Shown here piece after piece: positions 1 to 9,496 of a stretch of DNA of 38,275 nt; position 1 is the first letter of the stretch; each line of letters starts with the position of its first letter. The notes under the pieces are model-generated. The model searched no databases. It was not told the DNA's origin and saw only the letters and a program-made list of their open reading frames with translations. The translations under genes were made by a program, and so were the position numbers. Source of the DNA: Promethearchaeota archaeon (GTDB lineage: Archaea > Asgardarchaeota > Lokiarchaeia > Sigyniarchaeales > SOKP01); the NCBI GenBank assembly GCA_016839585.1, contig JAEOTZ010000029.1, positions 1 through 38,275 on the forward strand, written 5' to 3'.

Positions 1-390
1 TTAAAATTTGATTTTGAATGTACAGATGGAAATTATACGGGATTAAGTCAATATAATTGGAAAATAACTATTAATGGGACTGATTATGGAGAATTTAAAT
101 TCTTAAATAATTTAAGTCAAGTAGAAAATATGAAATTAGCCTCAGGACTAAATGATTATGGTTGGAACACTTCTCTTGATGCTTTTAATTTTTCTTGGGA
201 ACCATTTTATAACATTGATAATTGTATTTTAAACTTGCCATTAGTAATTAACCATTTAAAAACAAATAATATTCAGTATTTTATACTTGACTTAAATAAT
301 TCAGAATTATATAGAGATTTAATATCAACCTTCTACAAGAGAAAATTATATGAGTATGGAGATCTTGCAATATTTACTTCTCTATTTTGA
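1..390 (+). CDS. C-terminal end of a membrane glycosyltransferase-like protein (partial)
   Basis: The frame is open from the first base of the window to a TGA at 388-390, so this is the last 129 codons of a gene that begins to the left. A methionine at 130 is internal, because the frame is open upstream of it. The piece has no membrane segment. It is hydrophilic, rich in Asn, Tyr and Trp, and ends in an alternating hydrophobic pattern. The soluble tails of the GT-C type proteins at 7330-9402, 15519-17462 and 26214-27095 look the same, so the likeliest reading is the extracytoplasmic tail of another such protein. It converges with the RWD/zinc-finger gene 84 bases away. The reading frame is certain; the family assignment rests only on resemblance to the neighbours. 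Confidence 0.6.
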   Translation, partial: LKFDFECTDGNYTGLSQYNWKITINGTDYGEFKFLNNLSQVENMKLASGLNDYGWNTSLDAFNFSWEPFYNIDNCILNLPLVINHLKTNNIQYFILDLNNSELYRDLISTFYKRKLYEYGDLAIFTSLF

Positions 391-474
391 CTTATTTTAA
401 AATAACTTTTACAAAATACTCAAAAAAAGATTTTGCAATAATTTTTAGAACCCTTTTATTAAATTTTCAAAAAT

Positions 475-2226
475 TCATGGCATCATATGAGGAGGAGGAG
501 TTTTAAGACAGAATCCGCATTTACCAAATGATTTAATGGTTTGTTCCCAACAATGGTTATGATAGGTTCTTTCACAATAAGGACATGCAGTATAACAAGG
601 TTTTATATCACCAGAGGTCGCAATCTTTACTCCACACGTAGGACAATCGATCTTATGGCAAATGACACAGGACACCACCGAAACTTCGAAGATCTTTTTT
701 GATATTAAATTAAATAAGTCAATGAGATAACTAAAAGGAGTCCATTCATCAAAAAAATCGTCGAAAGAAGAATGGAGGTCATCTCTAATTTTTGCATGCG
801 AGTCTAACTCAAATTCATTTACCACTTTTACTTCAGGCATTTTTGAAGGATATTCTCTTGGTAATTTTATCTGAAACTGGAAAGTTAAATCCTGTGTTTT
901 CATTTTTCCTTTCATTTCCATTGATAAAATTGCTGTTAAAGGATCATAATTTATATTCTGATAATGCTCTTTCAATAAATCAATTTCAAAACTTATTCTT
1001 GAATTTTTATCAAGTAGCCAAGAGACCTCTCTGACAATTTCAACTGGCTCTGATTCATTTTCTTTCCAATTTTTGTAAGAATTTAATTCTATTATTGGAA
1101 TTTCAATGATATTTTTTAAATCAGACGTTAAATCTATTTTAGGAGGATTTGGATAAGTTTCTAAATCAATATCCATTGTATGCTCTTTAAAACCATACGT
1201 TAATAAATGAACTTTTAATTGCGTTATACTATCAGCAATTTTATCGCATTGATATTCACCAAGAATTTTCTTTGATTGATTTTCAATTTCTTTAAGAAAA
1301 TATAATTTCTTCTCAATTTCATGTAAAACGTCTACGATATGGGAAGGAACTTTAATATTCCAATTCTTCAGGGTCTCAATAGATTGATAAGGATCTCCCA
1401 TTATTTTTTTCATCTCATCAGGAATAGAAATTGTTGGTTTTTTAGGATAATCTGTAAAATCTATTCGAACTATAAATGTTTTTGTTAGAGTTATTGTGAT
1501 ATAAACATTAATATCTGCCGTCTTTTTGCCGATTTGATCATAAGCATACTCTTGCTGTATCAATCCTAATTCAGTGTTAATAGCTACACTTGTTTCTTCA
1601 GATTCTTCAAATTTTTGTTCTTGCGGTGGTTTTTCTAATTCATCTTTAGATATTTCAGAAGGAGAGAAGGTTTCTATTTCAAATAAGGTTTCTTTTGATT
1701 GCTCATCATGAAAAATATCTTCAACTGAACTCTCTGGAATAAGATACTCATCAAATTCAAAATCTGGTGGATATGCAGTTAAATCAGGAGTTATATACTC
1801 TTCAGTTTCAGGAGAAATTTCAATATCTTCTGATTTTTGTCCTTTTTTTATTTCAAGGTTAGACTCCTTTTTGGGAACATCAGTTATTGATGCAATTTCT
1901 TGTTCTTCTTTCTTTTTTGAGACTTGTAGCGCATCTTGGATTTTTTCTTTAAGCTCTTGTACAATATCAACAATAGAGGATTCCGGAGACCAATTCATAA
2001 GTTTATCTAATTGAATATTGACCAAAAGTTCTTTAATTTCATCATGAAGTAGAAATTTAGGGGGCTTATCTGGAAAATTTTCACCAAACTTAATTTCCAA
2101 TTCATATTTTTTTACTGGAGTTTCATACACGTAGCCATATAAGTGTGTTATATTTCCCGAAACCATCCAAAATGAAAATTTTTTGGCAATTTTCTGGGCT
2201 TCTCTTAAGATTCTTTTTTTATCCAT
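475..2226 (-). CDS. Multi-RWD/UBC-like protein with C-terminal C4HC3 zinc finger
   Basis: A 583-residue soluble protein with no signal peptide or membrane segment. Four stretches resemble RWD/UBC-like (E2-variant) folds: about 5-100 (FGENFPDKPP, then LDKLMNW), 218-310 (FTDYPKKP, then LKNWNI), 320-408 (LETYPNPP, then YKNW) and 412-512 (PREYPSKMP, then DEWTPF). Each has the typical Pro-rich turn after a beta strand and a later Trp motif. No E2-type catalytic Cys is visible in any repeat. An acidic, probably disordered linker covers about 101-215. The C-terminus holds C528-x2-C531, C548-x2-C551, H556-x2-C559 and C570-x2-C573, a RING/PHD-like cross-brace order, with an additional C520-x2-C523 pair. 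Known RWD domains bind E2 or other partners, and RING fingers serve as E3 ligases. A ubiquitin-related or scaffold role here is inference. It has no ubiquitin-pathway neighbours in the window. Confidence 0.75.
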   Translation of the reverse strand: MDKKRILREAQKIAKKFSFWMVSGNITHLYGYVYETPVKKYELEIKFGENFPDKPPKFLLHDEIKELLVNIQLDKLMNWSPESSIVDIVQELKEKIQDALQVSKKKEEQEIASITDVPKKESNLEIKKGQKSEDIEISPETEEYITPDLTAYPPDFEFDEYLIPESSVEDIFHDEQSKETLFEIETFSPSEISKDELEKPPQEQKFEESEETSVAINTELGLIQQEYAYDQIGKKTADINVYITITLTKTFIVRIDFTDYPKKPTISIPDEMKKIMGDPYQSIETLKNWNIKVPSHIVDVLHEIEKKLYFLKEIENQSKKILGEYQCDKIADSITQLKVHLLTYGFKEHTMDIDLETYPNPPKIDLTSDLKNIIEIPIIELNSYKNWKENESEPVEIVREVSWLLDKNSRISFEIDLLKEHYQNINYDPLTAILSMEMKGKMKTQDLTFQFQIKLPREYPSKMPEVKVVNEFELDSHAKIRDDLHSSFDDFFDEWTPFSYLIDLFNLISKKIFEVSVVSCVICHKIDCPTCGVKIATSGDIKPCYTACPYCERTYHNHCWEQTIKSFGKCGFCLKTPPPHMMP

Positions 2227-2672
2227 CTGAAATCATTAAAAAATCAACATTTTTCTTATATAAAAAGAATTAAAATATACTCTTAAAAATATTTTTAAAA
2301 GTAATATTTATAAATTAAACCTATTTATGGAAAGAGTTGCTTCTTTTAAAATTTAAAAAATTAAATTATTAAATAATTGAAAAAGGATAATATTCTATAA
2401 CTTTTTTCCTGCTAAATTAAATCTTAAAATCTCTTTCTGAGAACATATGATAATATTAAGCAATAGGGGATCAGAAGATTTATAGTTTTCAATTTCCTCC
2501 TAATTATTCTTATTGATCGTATTTACTTTAATCACTTTATATCTTTTTAATTTTTCATTTAATTAAGGCAGTTTTGAAAAAGACTATTTAAGCATTAATT
2601 ATATATATAAAATTAATAAGTAAAACAATCCAAAATATATAAGATCCAAATAATAGATTTTGATTATATAAA
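2227..2672. other. 446-base divergent intergenic region
   Basis: This stretch separates the minus-strand RWD gene from the plus-strand GT2 gene. Apart from the TATA-like box near 2260 it is simple AT-rich sequence with many stops in all frames. I see no RNA gene, repeat or remnant coding sequence in it. Confidence 0.6.
2256..2266 (-). promoter_or_regulatory. Probable TATA box of the RWD/zinc-finger gene
   Basis: Read on the minus strand this is TTTTTATATAA, 30 to 40 bases before the ATG at 2226. An archaeal TATA box lies about 25 bases upstream of the transcription start, so the transcript would have only a short leader. In DNA this AT-rich, similar strings occur by chance, hence the moderate confidence. 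Confidence 0.4.
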
Positions 2673-3638
2673 TTGAATACATATAAAATTAGTTTAATAT
2701 TTACTGTAAAAAATGAAGAAAAAACTATAAAATCATTATTAGATTCAATTTTAATTCAAACTAAGATGCCAGATGAGATAATTATTGTTGATGGAGGATC
2801 TTTTGATAAAACAGTAAAAATTATTGAGAAGTATAAGCATCTACTACCTATTAAAATTATTATAAAAAAGGGAGCTAATGTTCCAGAGGGACGAAATATA
2901 GGCATATCAAATTCCAAATACCCAATAATTGCTGTGACAGATGGTGGTTGTGTACTAGATAAGAATTGGGTTTTTGAGATTACCGAACCATTCAAATATA
3001 AGACTATTGATATAGTATCAGGTAAATATATTGCTACAGGGGACTCTTTACTTCAAAAATTGACTGGAATATTATTGATGTACGATTTTAATAAAGTGGA
3101 TTCTGCCACGTTCTCTCCTTCAAGTAGATCGATTGCCTTTAAAAAATCTGCTTGGGAGCAAGTTAAGGGTTACCCTGAATGGTTAATAAGTGGTGAGGAT
3201 ACTTATTTTAATGATAAATTAAGAAAAATCGGGAAAGTATTTTATTTAAACAAAAATGCTATAGTATATTGGGAGCCACGTGATAATTTAATAAAATTAT
3301 TTAAACAATATTTTCAATATTCCTATTATGATGCAATTGGTTTAATCAATCCTGGATATTATTTCCTTAGGATAGCTTCTTGGTTTATTTTTAGTTTAAT
3401 TCTGATTGAACTATTGTTTTATAGTCTTTTTCAATTACTACCAATTCTATTAATAATCCCTTTCTTTTTACTTTCTTTTAGAGTAATTTACAAATTAAAA
3501 AACAAAATGTTAAATTTAAAAAATTATTGTTACGGTTTAGTAATTTTATCAATTTTTGAATTAGCATTACTTCTTGGGTATTTCAATGGAATTTTTGAAT
3601 CAATTAAACGTTTTTTAAAAATTTTATTACGTAAGTAA
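2673..3638 (+). CDS. Family 2 glycosyltransferase with C-terminal membrane segments
   Basis: A GT-A fold enzyme expected to transfer a sugar from a nucleotide donor at the cytoplasmic face of the membrane. The first 100 residues carry the family pattern: a strand start ISLIFTVKNEEKTIKSLL, the donor-binding IIIVDGGS at about 37-43, and the TDGG motif at 89-92 in the place of the DxD metal site. GEDTYF at about 174-179 fits the acceptor or base loop. At least two long hydrophobic segments lie between about 230 and 310, so the protein is membrane anchored. The start is a TTG at 2673, because the conserved N-terminal strand begins within eight residues of it and no upstream ATG is available. It converges with the flippase gene downstream. 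Donor and acceptor cannot be told from sequence. Confidence 0.85.
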   Translation: MNTYKISLIFTVKNEEKTIKSLLDSILIQTKMPDEIIIVDGGSFDKTVKIIEKYKHLLPIKIIIKKGANVPEGRNIGISNSKYPIIAVTDGGCVLDKNWVFEITEPFKYKTIDIVSGKYIATGDSLLQKLTGILLMYDFNKVDSATFSPSSRSIAFKKSAWEQVKGYPEWLISGEDTYFNDKLRKIGKVFYLNKNAIVYWEPRDNLIKLFKQYFQYSYYDAIGLINPGYYFLRIASWFIFSLILIELLFYSLFQLLPILLIIPFFLLSFRVIYKLKNKMLNLKNYCYGLVILSIFELALLLGYFNGIFESIKRFLKILLRK

Positions 3639-3706
3639 TTCCTTTTACAAATATCTTTGCCAGAATCATAGAAAAATTAAATCTTTATTGATTCTGAAGA
3701 TTAACG

Positions 3707-5029
3707 TTAAAAAATATTATCTCCTATAAATAATTGAAAATAAAGATATAAAATTAAAAATACTAAGGCAATAACATGAGTTATAATATATATATACACA
3801 ACTCCAAAAATTTCAAAAATTATAATAAAAAAGGGTTCAAATACTACTATGATCATTAATTCAATTATAATAATTAATGTTAAAATTTTTGGTTTATCAA
3901 TTTTATATATTATCGTTGATAGAGGATTAATTATAAAACTTAATCCTACCACAGGAATCAAAATTTGAAAAATTGGAATTGAATTAACGTAAGTATCACT
4001 TAAAATTAATAGAAGTATATAAGGGGCAATAAATATTAATGGAATAATTGCTATAAATAATAAAGTAGAATATTTAAGAATTAATTTATAAGTATTTTTA
4101 ATTTCTTTAATATTTGTTAGACTTGAAATTTTTGGCAACAATATAAATGTAATTGAATTTGTTAAAATTGTAATAATCTGAGTCATTTGATAACCTGCTG
4201 AATAAAAACCTACTGCTGATGAATCCATAAATAAATTAAGGTAAAATAAATCAATTCGATTAAAAAACATTGAACATAGGTTCGTAATTATTACAAAAAT
4301 ATTAAATTTCATAATCTTTTTATATTTTAAATTTGTAGATTTAGAGAAGAGAAATGTATTATCAATTAATAAGAATGCAATTATAAAAATTAGAAATGGT
4401 AATATGCTATAAATTATAATTGCACTTAATACAGTTAAGCTTGAATGAAAAATAAGAATTAAAAGCAAGATCAAATTTAAAATGTTATAGAAATTAATAT
4501 AAACCACATAATTTTTAAATTTTTGTTTAGATTGTAAATAGGTTTTAATAAATTCGAACAGTGAAATCCCTATTCCTCCTATAAAAATAATTACTAAAGA
4601 TATCGTTAATTTTACATTATTTAGAATATATTTGGAGATTGTATATGAGAAGATTATACCACAGATACAAATAATTAAAGAACTAATTAATCTGACCATA
4701 AATGAAATTTTAATTAAGTTACTTGTCTTATCAAATTCTCCTTTGGAGATGAATTCTGAGTAAAATTTTACTAAACTTATCCCCAATCCAAAATCTGATA
4801 TAATTATTATTATAGATAAAATAGCATACAATAAAGAAAAATTTCCATATTCATATGGTCCCAGATACCGGGCTATTAATGTCATATTAATAAAACTTAT
4901 ACCAGCGAAAGTTGTATTGCCTAAAAATATATAAATAAGATCAATTTGCGCTTTAGATTTAAAAAAATTGAAATGTCCCATAATAAATTTAAAAATTAAT
5001 TTATTATTAGAATTTAGGTATTTGATCAT
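3707..5029 (-). CDS. Polysaccharide flippase of the MOP superfamily (Wzx-like)
   Basis: A very hydrophobic protein of about 440 residues with roughly 12 membrane helices, the size and layout of Wzx/RfbX-type O-antigen and teichoic-acid flippases. The N-terminal part has the typical layout: a first helix ending in GNTTFAGISFINMTLIARYL, then the short motif GPYEYGNFSLLYA. Proteins of this family move lipid-linked glycans across the membrane. I placed the start at the ATG at 5029. A TTG three codons upstream (5038) and an ATG at 4981, just before the first helix, are also possible. A second, longer flippase lies at 29589-31244, so the locus may serve more than one glycan. The substrate is unknown. 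Confidence 0.85.
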   Translation of the reverse strand: MIKYLNSNNKLIFKFIMGHFNFFKSKAQIDLIYIFLGNTTFAGISFINMTLIARYLGPYEYGNFSLLYAILSIIIIISDFGLGISLVKFYSEFISKGEFDKTSNLIKISFMVRLISSLIICICGIIFSYTISKYILNNVKLTISLVIIFIGGIGISLFEFIKTYLQSKQKFKNYVVYINFYNILNLILLLILIFHSSLTVLSAIIIYSILPFLIFIIAFLLIDNTFLFSKSTNLKYKKIMKFNIFVIITNLCSMFFNRIDLFYLNLFMDSSAVGFYSAGYQMTQIITILTNSITFILLPKISSLTNIKEIKNTYKLILKYSTLLFIAIIPLIFIAPYILLLILSDTYVNSIPIFQILIPVVGLSFIINPLSTIIYKIDKPKILTLIIIIELMIIVVFEPFFIIIFEIFGVVYIYIITHVIALVFLILYLYFQLFIGDNIF

Positions 5030-5167
5030 AATAATCAAAGTGTTTAAAAAATATTTTACTTAGAAATAATTTCAATTTTAAAACAAAATTGAAAATAGAG
5101 AGAGTTCAATTTTGTGAAGAATTATTGTGCAATAATGGAATTTTGAAATTATGACCCATATAGATAC

Positions 5168-6217
5168 TTAAACTTGATGAATGATATTTGTATTATCATT
5201 TGAGTCATTTTTAAGAATGCTATAGATAATTTCTGAAAAGTAATTAGGATTTCTGCTTTCTATTAGATAACAATTGGAATTTTTAACAACCTCAGACAAG
5301 ATATTTTCCTCCAAGTTTAATAAATCATTTAAATCCTTTTTAGAATTCAAATAAAAATACATATATATCATATCAGATAATCTTCCTAATTCGGATTTAT
5401 TAATATATAGTATTTTTTGAAATGCAAGAGTTTTGTTAATCTTTTTCCATCGTTGTTGTGAATTTTCTATTATAAAAGCTTTAGTGATTTTTATTTTATC
5501 TTTAATTGATACATCTAAGGCTTTATAAATGTCTTTAGCATCAATAGGACCCAAATATGCTGAAATAAATGGAATTTCCGTTAATATAGTTCTTAATTTT
5601 CCCATCTGGAATAAATTCTTAGATTTTTTATTCAGATATCCAGCAAATTTAAGAGTTCGATAATTTATTAAACGTGGTAAACAATAAGCATATCCTTTCC
5701 CATCTAAAATTATAAAATCATCCGATAAATAACATGTTGAATTATTTTTTAAACATCTCAATACTGTGGTAGTCTTTCCGGTATCTGCAAATGCTGAAAT
5801 TAATACCCCTTCATCTTTATATGATATGCAAGCAGAATGTAGCAGACTATATCCTTTTATCAAAAATTTTAGTTGCAATAATGAATTTATAAAATCATGA
5901 AAACTTATTGGAAGTCTGGTGTAATAGTATGCTTTATTCATCAATAATTCAGTTTTTCCTTGTAAATTTTTTAATAAAGCTCTTGTTCTAAAGCCACCAA
6001 TTTTATTTTCAAGATATATCAGATTGCCATTCTCTATTCCATAATAGTATAAACCAATTTTTTTATATTCATTTGTTTTTATGTTAAAATCTTTAAGTAA
6101 TTTAATATCTAAATCATAATCACATTTATCAACTTTAAAGTAATTAAACCAAAGATCCAAATTTGATCGAACCTTTAATATCCCATGAAAATCATAATAA
6201 TATTGTAATTTGAGCAC
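5168..6217 (-). CDS. HPr-kinase-like P-loop protein in the glycan locus
   Basis: A 349-residue soluble protein that starts with GTG at 6217. Its middle resembles the HprK-type kinase core: LLHSACISYKDEGVLI at about 125-140, then the phosphate-binding loop SAFADTGKTTT at 141-151, then LSDDFIIL at 164-171 as a Walker B-like acidic segment. The loop keeps G147-K148-T149 but has Ala or Ser where the first Gly of GxxxxGK[ST] is normally found. The N-terminal 100 residues and the C-terminal 150 match nothing I recognise. HprK-like proteins occur in other surface-polysaccharide and peptide-modification loci, where their substrates are mostly unknown. It is transcribed towards the flippase with a 129-base gap. 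Kinase activity is an inference. Confidence 0.6.
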   Translation of the reverse strand: MLKLQYYYDFHGILKVRSNLDLWFNYFKVDKCDYDLDIKLLKDFNIKTNEYKKIGLYYYGIENGNLIYLENKIGGFRTRALLKNLQGKTELLMNKAYYYTRLPISFHDFINSLLQLKFLIKGYSLLHSACISYKDEGVLISAFADTGKTTTVLRCLKNNSTCYLSDDFIILDGKGYAYCLPRLINYRTLKFAGYLNKKSKNLFQMGKLRTILTEIPFISAYLGPIDAKDIYKALDVSIKDKIKITKAFIIENSQQRWKKINKTLAFQKILYINKSELGRLSDMIYMYFYLNSKKDLNDLLNLEENILSEVVKNSNCYLIESRNPNYFSEIIYSILKNDSNDNTNIIHQV

Positions 6218-6609
6218 CTTTTCTAATTAAATAATTGTATGTAAAAACTATAAATTAAAAGATAATTGGATATGGTTGAAATATTTATTATCTTTCATTA
6301 AAGAAAAAATGATTAATTTTTTAAATTCTTTTTAGGATAACATTAAAAAATTAAGATTTAATAAAAATTCAATTTATATTTATTTTTTAGAAGTTATTGG
6401 AATAATAATAAATTAAAGTCTAACTAAATTTCAAAGTTATAATAGAATAAATTACTCTACTTCTTTAGCTGAAATTAAATTAATTTAGAGTAAATTATTG
6501 ATATTAGAACTTGAATTTATTTAAGTTATATGATAATTTTTAGATCTATAAGATATTTTAAAATATAAATTTAAATGAGTTATAATTAGATTTAATTCTG
6601 TATTTAAAA
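6218..6609. other. 392-base divergent intergenic region
   Basis: It lies between the GTG start of the HprK-like gene and the small membrane protein gene. The sequence is simple AT-rich DNA with stops in every frame. Both genes presumably have promoters here, but no box stands out from the background. I see no RNA gene or repeat. Confidence 0.5.
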
Positions 6610-7149
6610 ATGGATGAAGAAGAACTCATAATGAAGGATGATTTTCAGGGACTATTTGATAATCAAGAAACAGTGCATTATTGTTTAAAATCTATAAGTG
6701 AGATAAAGAAAAAATCATTAGAGCAGATTCCAAGGCAATTATCAGATTTAATAATTTCACAAATAATTGTTTATTTATTAATTCTATCGGCGATAATTGC
6801 GTTTATAATTTTTAATCTTATGAATTTAAACTATTCTATTATTTTAATCGATGTTGGAATTATATATTTAAGTTTTTTATCATTAAAATACTTAGAAAAT
6901 AAATATTATAAAATCTTAAAAATTAGCAAAAGAAAATTTTACTATTTTATGAAACAAAAGAAAAGAACTGAGGAGTATTCAAAGTTTTACATAATTTTTC
7001 ATTTAATTATAATTATCCTAACTAGTTTCATATTAATCTCTTCTTTAATAGAAAGTAATATAATGAATTTAATTTTTTTATTTGGATTCACTTTAATATA
7101 TATTTATTTTGATAAAGATCTTGAAACTCTTAATGATCGAAAGGATTAA
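6610..7149 (+). CDS. Small four-helix membrane protein, function unknown
   Basis: A 179-residue protein I do not recognise. An acidic N-terminal segment (MDEEELIMKDDF) leads to a charged, probably helical stretch up to about residue 50. Four hydrophobic segments follow as two hairpins, at about 50-70, 75-92, 121-142 and 147-165. Between the hairpins is a strongly basic loop rich in Lys and Tyr (about 95-118), which suggests that loop faces the cytoplasm. The tail is short and charged. A second methionine at residue 8 could also be the start. It lies alone between the HprK-like gene and a GT-C gene, 180 bases from the latter. Its sense of length and composition fit a real gene; no function should be assigned. 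Confidence 0.6.
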   Translation: MDEEELIMKDDFQGLFDNQETVHYCLKSISEIKKKSLEQIPRQLSDLIISQIIVYLLILSAIIAFIIFNLMNLNYSIILIDVGIIYLSFLSLKYLENKYYKILKISKRKFYYFMKQKKRTEEYSKFYIIFHLIIIILTSFILISSLIESNIMNLIFLFGFTLIYIYFDKDLETLNDRKD

Positions 7150-7329
7150 AATTTGAAATCTAAATATAAATTGAATATAAAATTTTAAATAATTAAGAGA
7201 ATCTAATTAATGATATTTAGGAAAAATATTTCACATTTAATAAAAAATATCGAATTGATATTTTAAATAATCATTTTAAATTTTGAAAAGTAATAATGTT
7301 ATTATAAATCAATTCAATTTTTAATAATA

Positions 7330-9402
7330 ATGAGTTTTATAGATATCTATTTTTTGCTCTCAATTTTTGTTTTTTCTTTTTATTTTTGTTTAATATCAAC
7401 CTTTGGATTTGCATTTTTTATCTTCTCAAACAGAGATAACATCAAACAAAAATTAGATTTATCATTAATATTGATTTCTTTTTCTATTGGACTTAGCTTT
7501 CATCTTGTTTATTCTTTTATAATGGCTACTCTAAAAATTTTTAATTTTTATACAATATATTTACCATTTATAGTAATTGATATTTTCCTCTTCTATTATA
7601 TAATAAAAAAAAGAGGGCTTCAAGGAAAAAAGCTTTTTAAAAATTTTAGTTTTATTAATATCTTTAAAAAAATAAAAAATCATCTTCTTGATCTTATAAT
7701 CTTAATCATAATTTTTATAATGTTATACTTACTGCAAATGTATTTTATCTGGCAATCAGTATCTTATCCCGCATGTGATCCTTATTTTTGGTTTGAAAAT
7801 ATTTGGTTTGTTCATGAAAATGGATTTTTAAATTATACTTTAATTGAAACATTTCCTCCTGGTTTTACACTTTTCAATGCGAGTATGATTTTAATTACAG
7901 ATGATTATTATTTAATATATTTTTTCTTGAAATATATTCCAATTTTTTTAGCTGGAATTAATATATTAGTTTTATTTGTGATAGCAAGATCTATTTTTAA
8001 AAATAAAATTAATGTGTTCTTTACTTTAGCAATTTATTTAAGCTTTAATTATCTATCTTATCGTTATCAAATGCTATTACCCTCAACTTTAGCAACCACA
8101 TTAAGTTTTTTATTTCTTCTTTGTTTATTAAAAAAAAATTCAATTACAATATTAGAAACTAAAGGGTTAATACTCTCAGGAATATTTATGACTCATCACC
8201 TTTATTTTTTATATTATTTTATTCTATATTTTTTTTATACAATTATAATTTTAATAAAAAATTTGAATTTTAAAAGAAAAAATAATGTTAATCCAAAATA
8301 CGAAAAAACTGTTTTAATTAAAAAATTCTTTATAAACCAAATTTATATTTATTCAATTGTCCTTATTATGATATTACCATTTTTAGTTATTACATCTATC
8401 AAATTAAATAGTCCTGTTTTAAATTATTACTTTAGTTTTGTAAATCCTCTTTATTTGTTTAATTCTCTTAATGATATAATCAAAATTGGAGATTTCTTTA
8501 TAAAAATAGCAGTTTTATTAATGAATAATTTCTTCTATAATGGCATAAATAATTTCATTTTAAAATTTTTTGAGAGGGGATTTATTTCAAGTTTAGATAT
8601 ATTTTATTTTCAGACATTAGGGATAGGTATAGTATTAATTATTATAAGTTTATTTCTACCATTAAATAAACTCTTTAAATTTAATCCTAAGCAAAAAAAT
8701 ATGTTAACATTCATCAAATTTACATTAATCTTTAGTATATTAAGCTATCTTTTTCTATTTTTACTAGAAAATTATTTAAATATAAGTCTATTTTCAAAAT
8801 TAATATATTTTATTTCTGAGTTCTTTAAAAGATATTTTGAACTATTTGCAGGACTTTGGGCCTTGTTATTTGTGTTAGCATTTAATTTCATATTTATTTA
8901 CATAAAAATAAAATTAAAAAAATTAGTAAAAATAACAAGAAATAAAAAGAAAATCCTTAGAAAGTTATACTCTATTACATTTTATACACAAATAATCATA
9001 TTAATTAGTTTTTTTTATTTAAGCAATTTTAAAAGAGTTCAATATTTTCAATACTTTTCTGATGGTCACACTGATGTTATTTTATTTGCTGGAAATTATT
9101 TTAACGAAAATCCGCCTAATGATGGAACGGTAATTCTGCTAGAAGAAGTGGAATATAAATATAACTTATGGTATACGAATTATAATTTACTAGCAAATTC
9201 AAAATTGATAAAGATTTATTTTAACTTTACTCATAATTTAACTTATTTAATGTTCAAAGTTTATTATGAATCCTTAAATGTAGAATATACTTTATTCAAT
9301 ATTAATAATCTTACAGAGAGTTTTGTAATTGATTTTGAGTTAGACTTTGATATCCTTTATCATAACAATGATGATTGGTTATTTGCAAAATTAAAATTAT
9401 AG
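7330..9402 (+). CDS. GT-C type integral membrane glycosyltransferase
   Basis: A 690-residue protein with about a dozen membrane helices and a soluble C-terminal tail of about 110 residues, the plan of GT-C enzymes (PMT, ArnT, STT3-like) that use lipid-phosphate sugars outside the membrane. The first large extracytoplasmic loop contains ACDPYFWFENIWFVHENG at about 148-165. D150 is in the place of the catalytic Asp of the superfamily. THHLYFLYYF further on resembles the later conserved His/aromatic loop. The protein at 15519-17462 has the same order (RDSYYW, LNENG, FNPVYAFYF), so the two are paralogues. The dolichyl-phosphate-sugar-synthase-like genes nearby could supply its donor. Exact acceptor and sugar are unknown. 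Confidence 0.7.
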   Translation: MSFIDIYFLLSIFVFSFYFCLISTFGFAFFIFSNRDNIKQKLDLSLILISFSIGLSFHLVYSFIMATLKIFNFYTIYLPFIVIDIFLFYYIIKKRGLQGKKLFKNFSFINIFKKIKNHLLDLIILIIIFIMLYLLQMYFIWQSVSYPACDPYFWFENIWFVHENGFLNYTLIETFPPGFTLFNASMILITDDYYLIYFFLKYIPIFLAGINILVLFVIARSIFKNKINVFFTLAIYLSFNYLSYRYQMLLPSTLATTLSFLFLLCLLKKNSITILETKGLILSGIFMTHHLYFLYYFILYFFYTIIILIKNLNFKRKNNVNPKYEKTVLIKKFFINQIYIYSIVLIMILPFLVITSIKLNSPVLNYYFSFVNPLYLFNSLNDIIKIGDFFIKIAVLLMNNFFYNGINNFILKFFERGFISSLDIFYFQTLGIGIVLIIISLFLPLNKLFKFNPKQKNMLTFIKFTLIFSILSYLFLFLLENYLNISLFSKLIYFISEFFKRYFELFAGLWALLFVLAFNFIFIYIKIKLKKLVKITRNKKKILRKLYSITFYTQIIILISFFYLSNFKRVQYFQYFSDGHTDVILFAGNYFNENPPNDGTVILLEEVEYKYNLWYTNYNLLANSKLIKIYFNFTHNLTYLMFKVYYESLNVEYTLFNINNLTESFVIDFELDFDILYHNNDDWLFAKLKL

Positions 9403-9496
9403 TTAAAATCGTATTTCAAGTTAATTAATAATTATAAATAAAAATATAAAAAGAAAGTCAAGTTTTTTAAATCAGAATAAAAATAATAGAGCTTTT

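Noticed and set aside
130-390. An 86-codon gene starting at the ATG at 130
   Set aside because: The same frame is open from base 1 and has the same character upstream, so the ATG is internal to a larger partial gene.
391-474. Specific terminators in convergent gaps
   Set aside because: T-rich stretches are everywhere in this AT-rich DNA and no stem-loop or distinct T tract stands out enough to be called.
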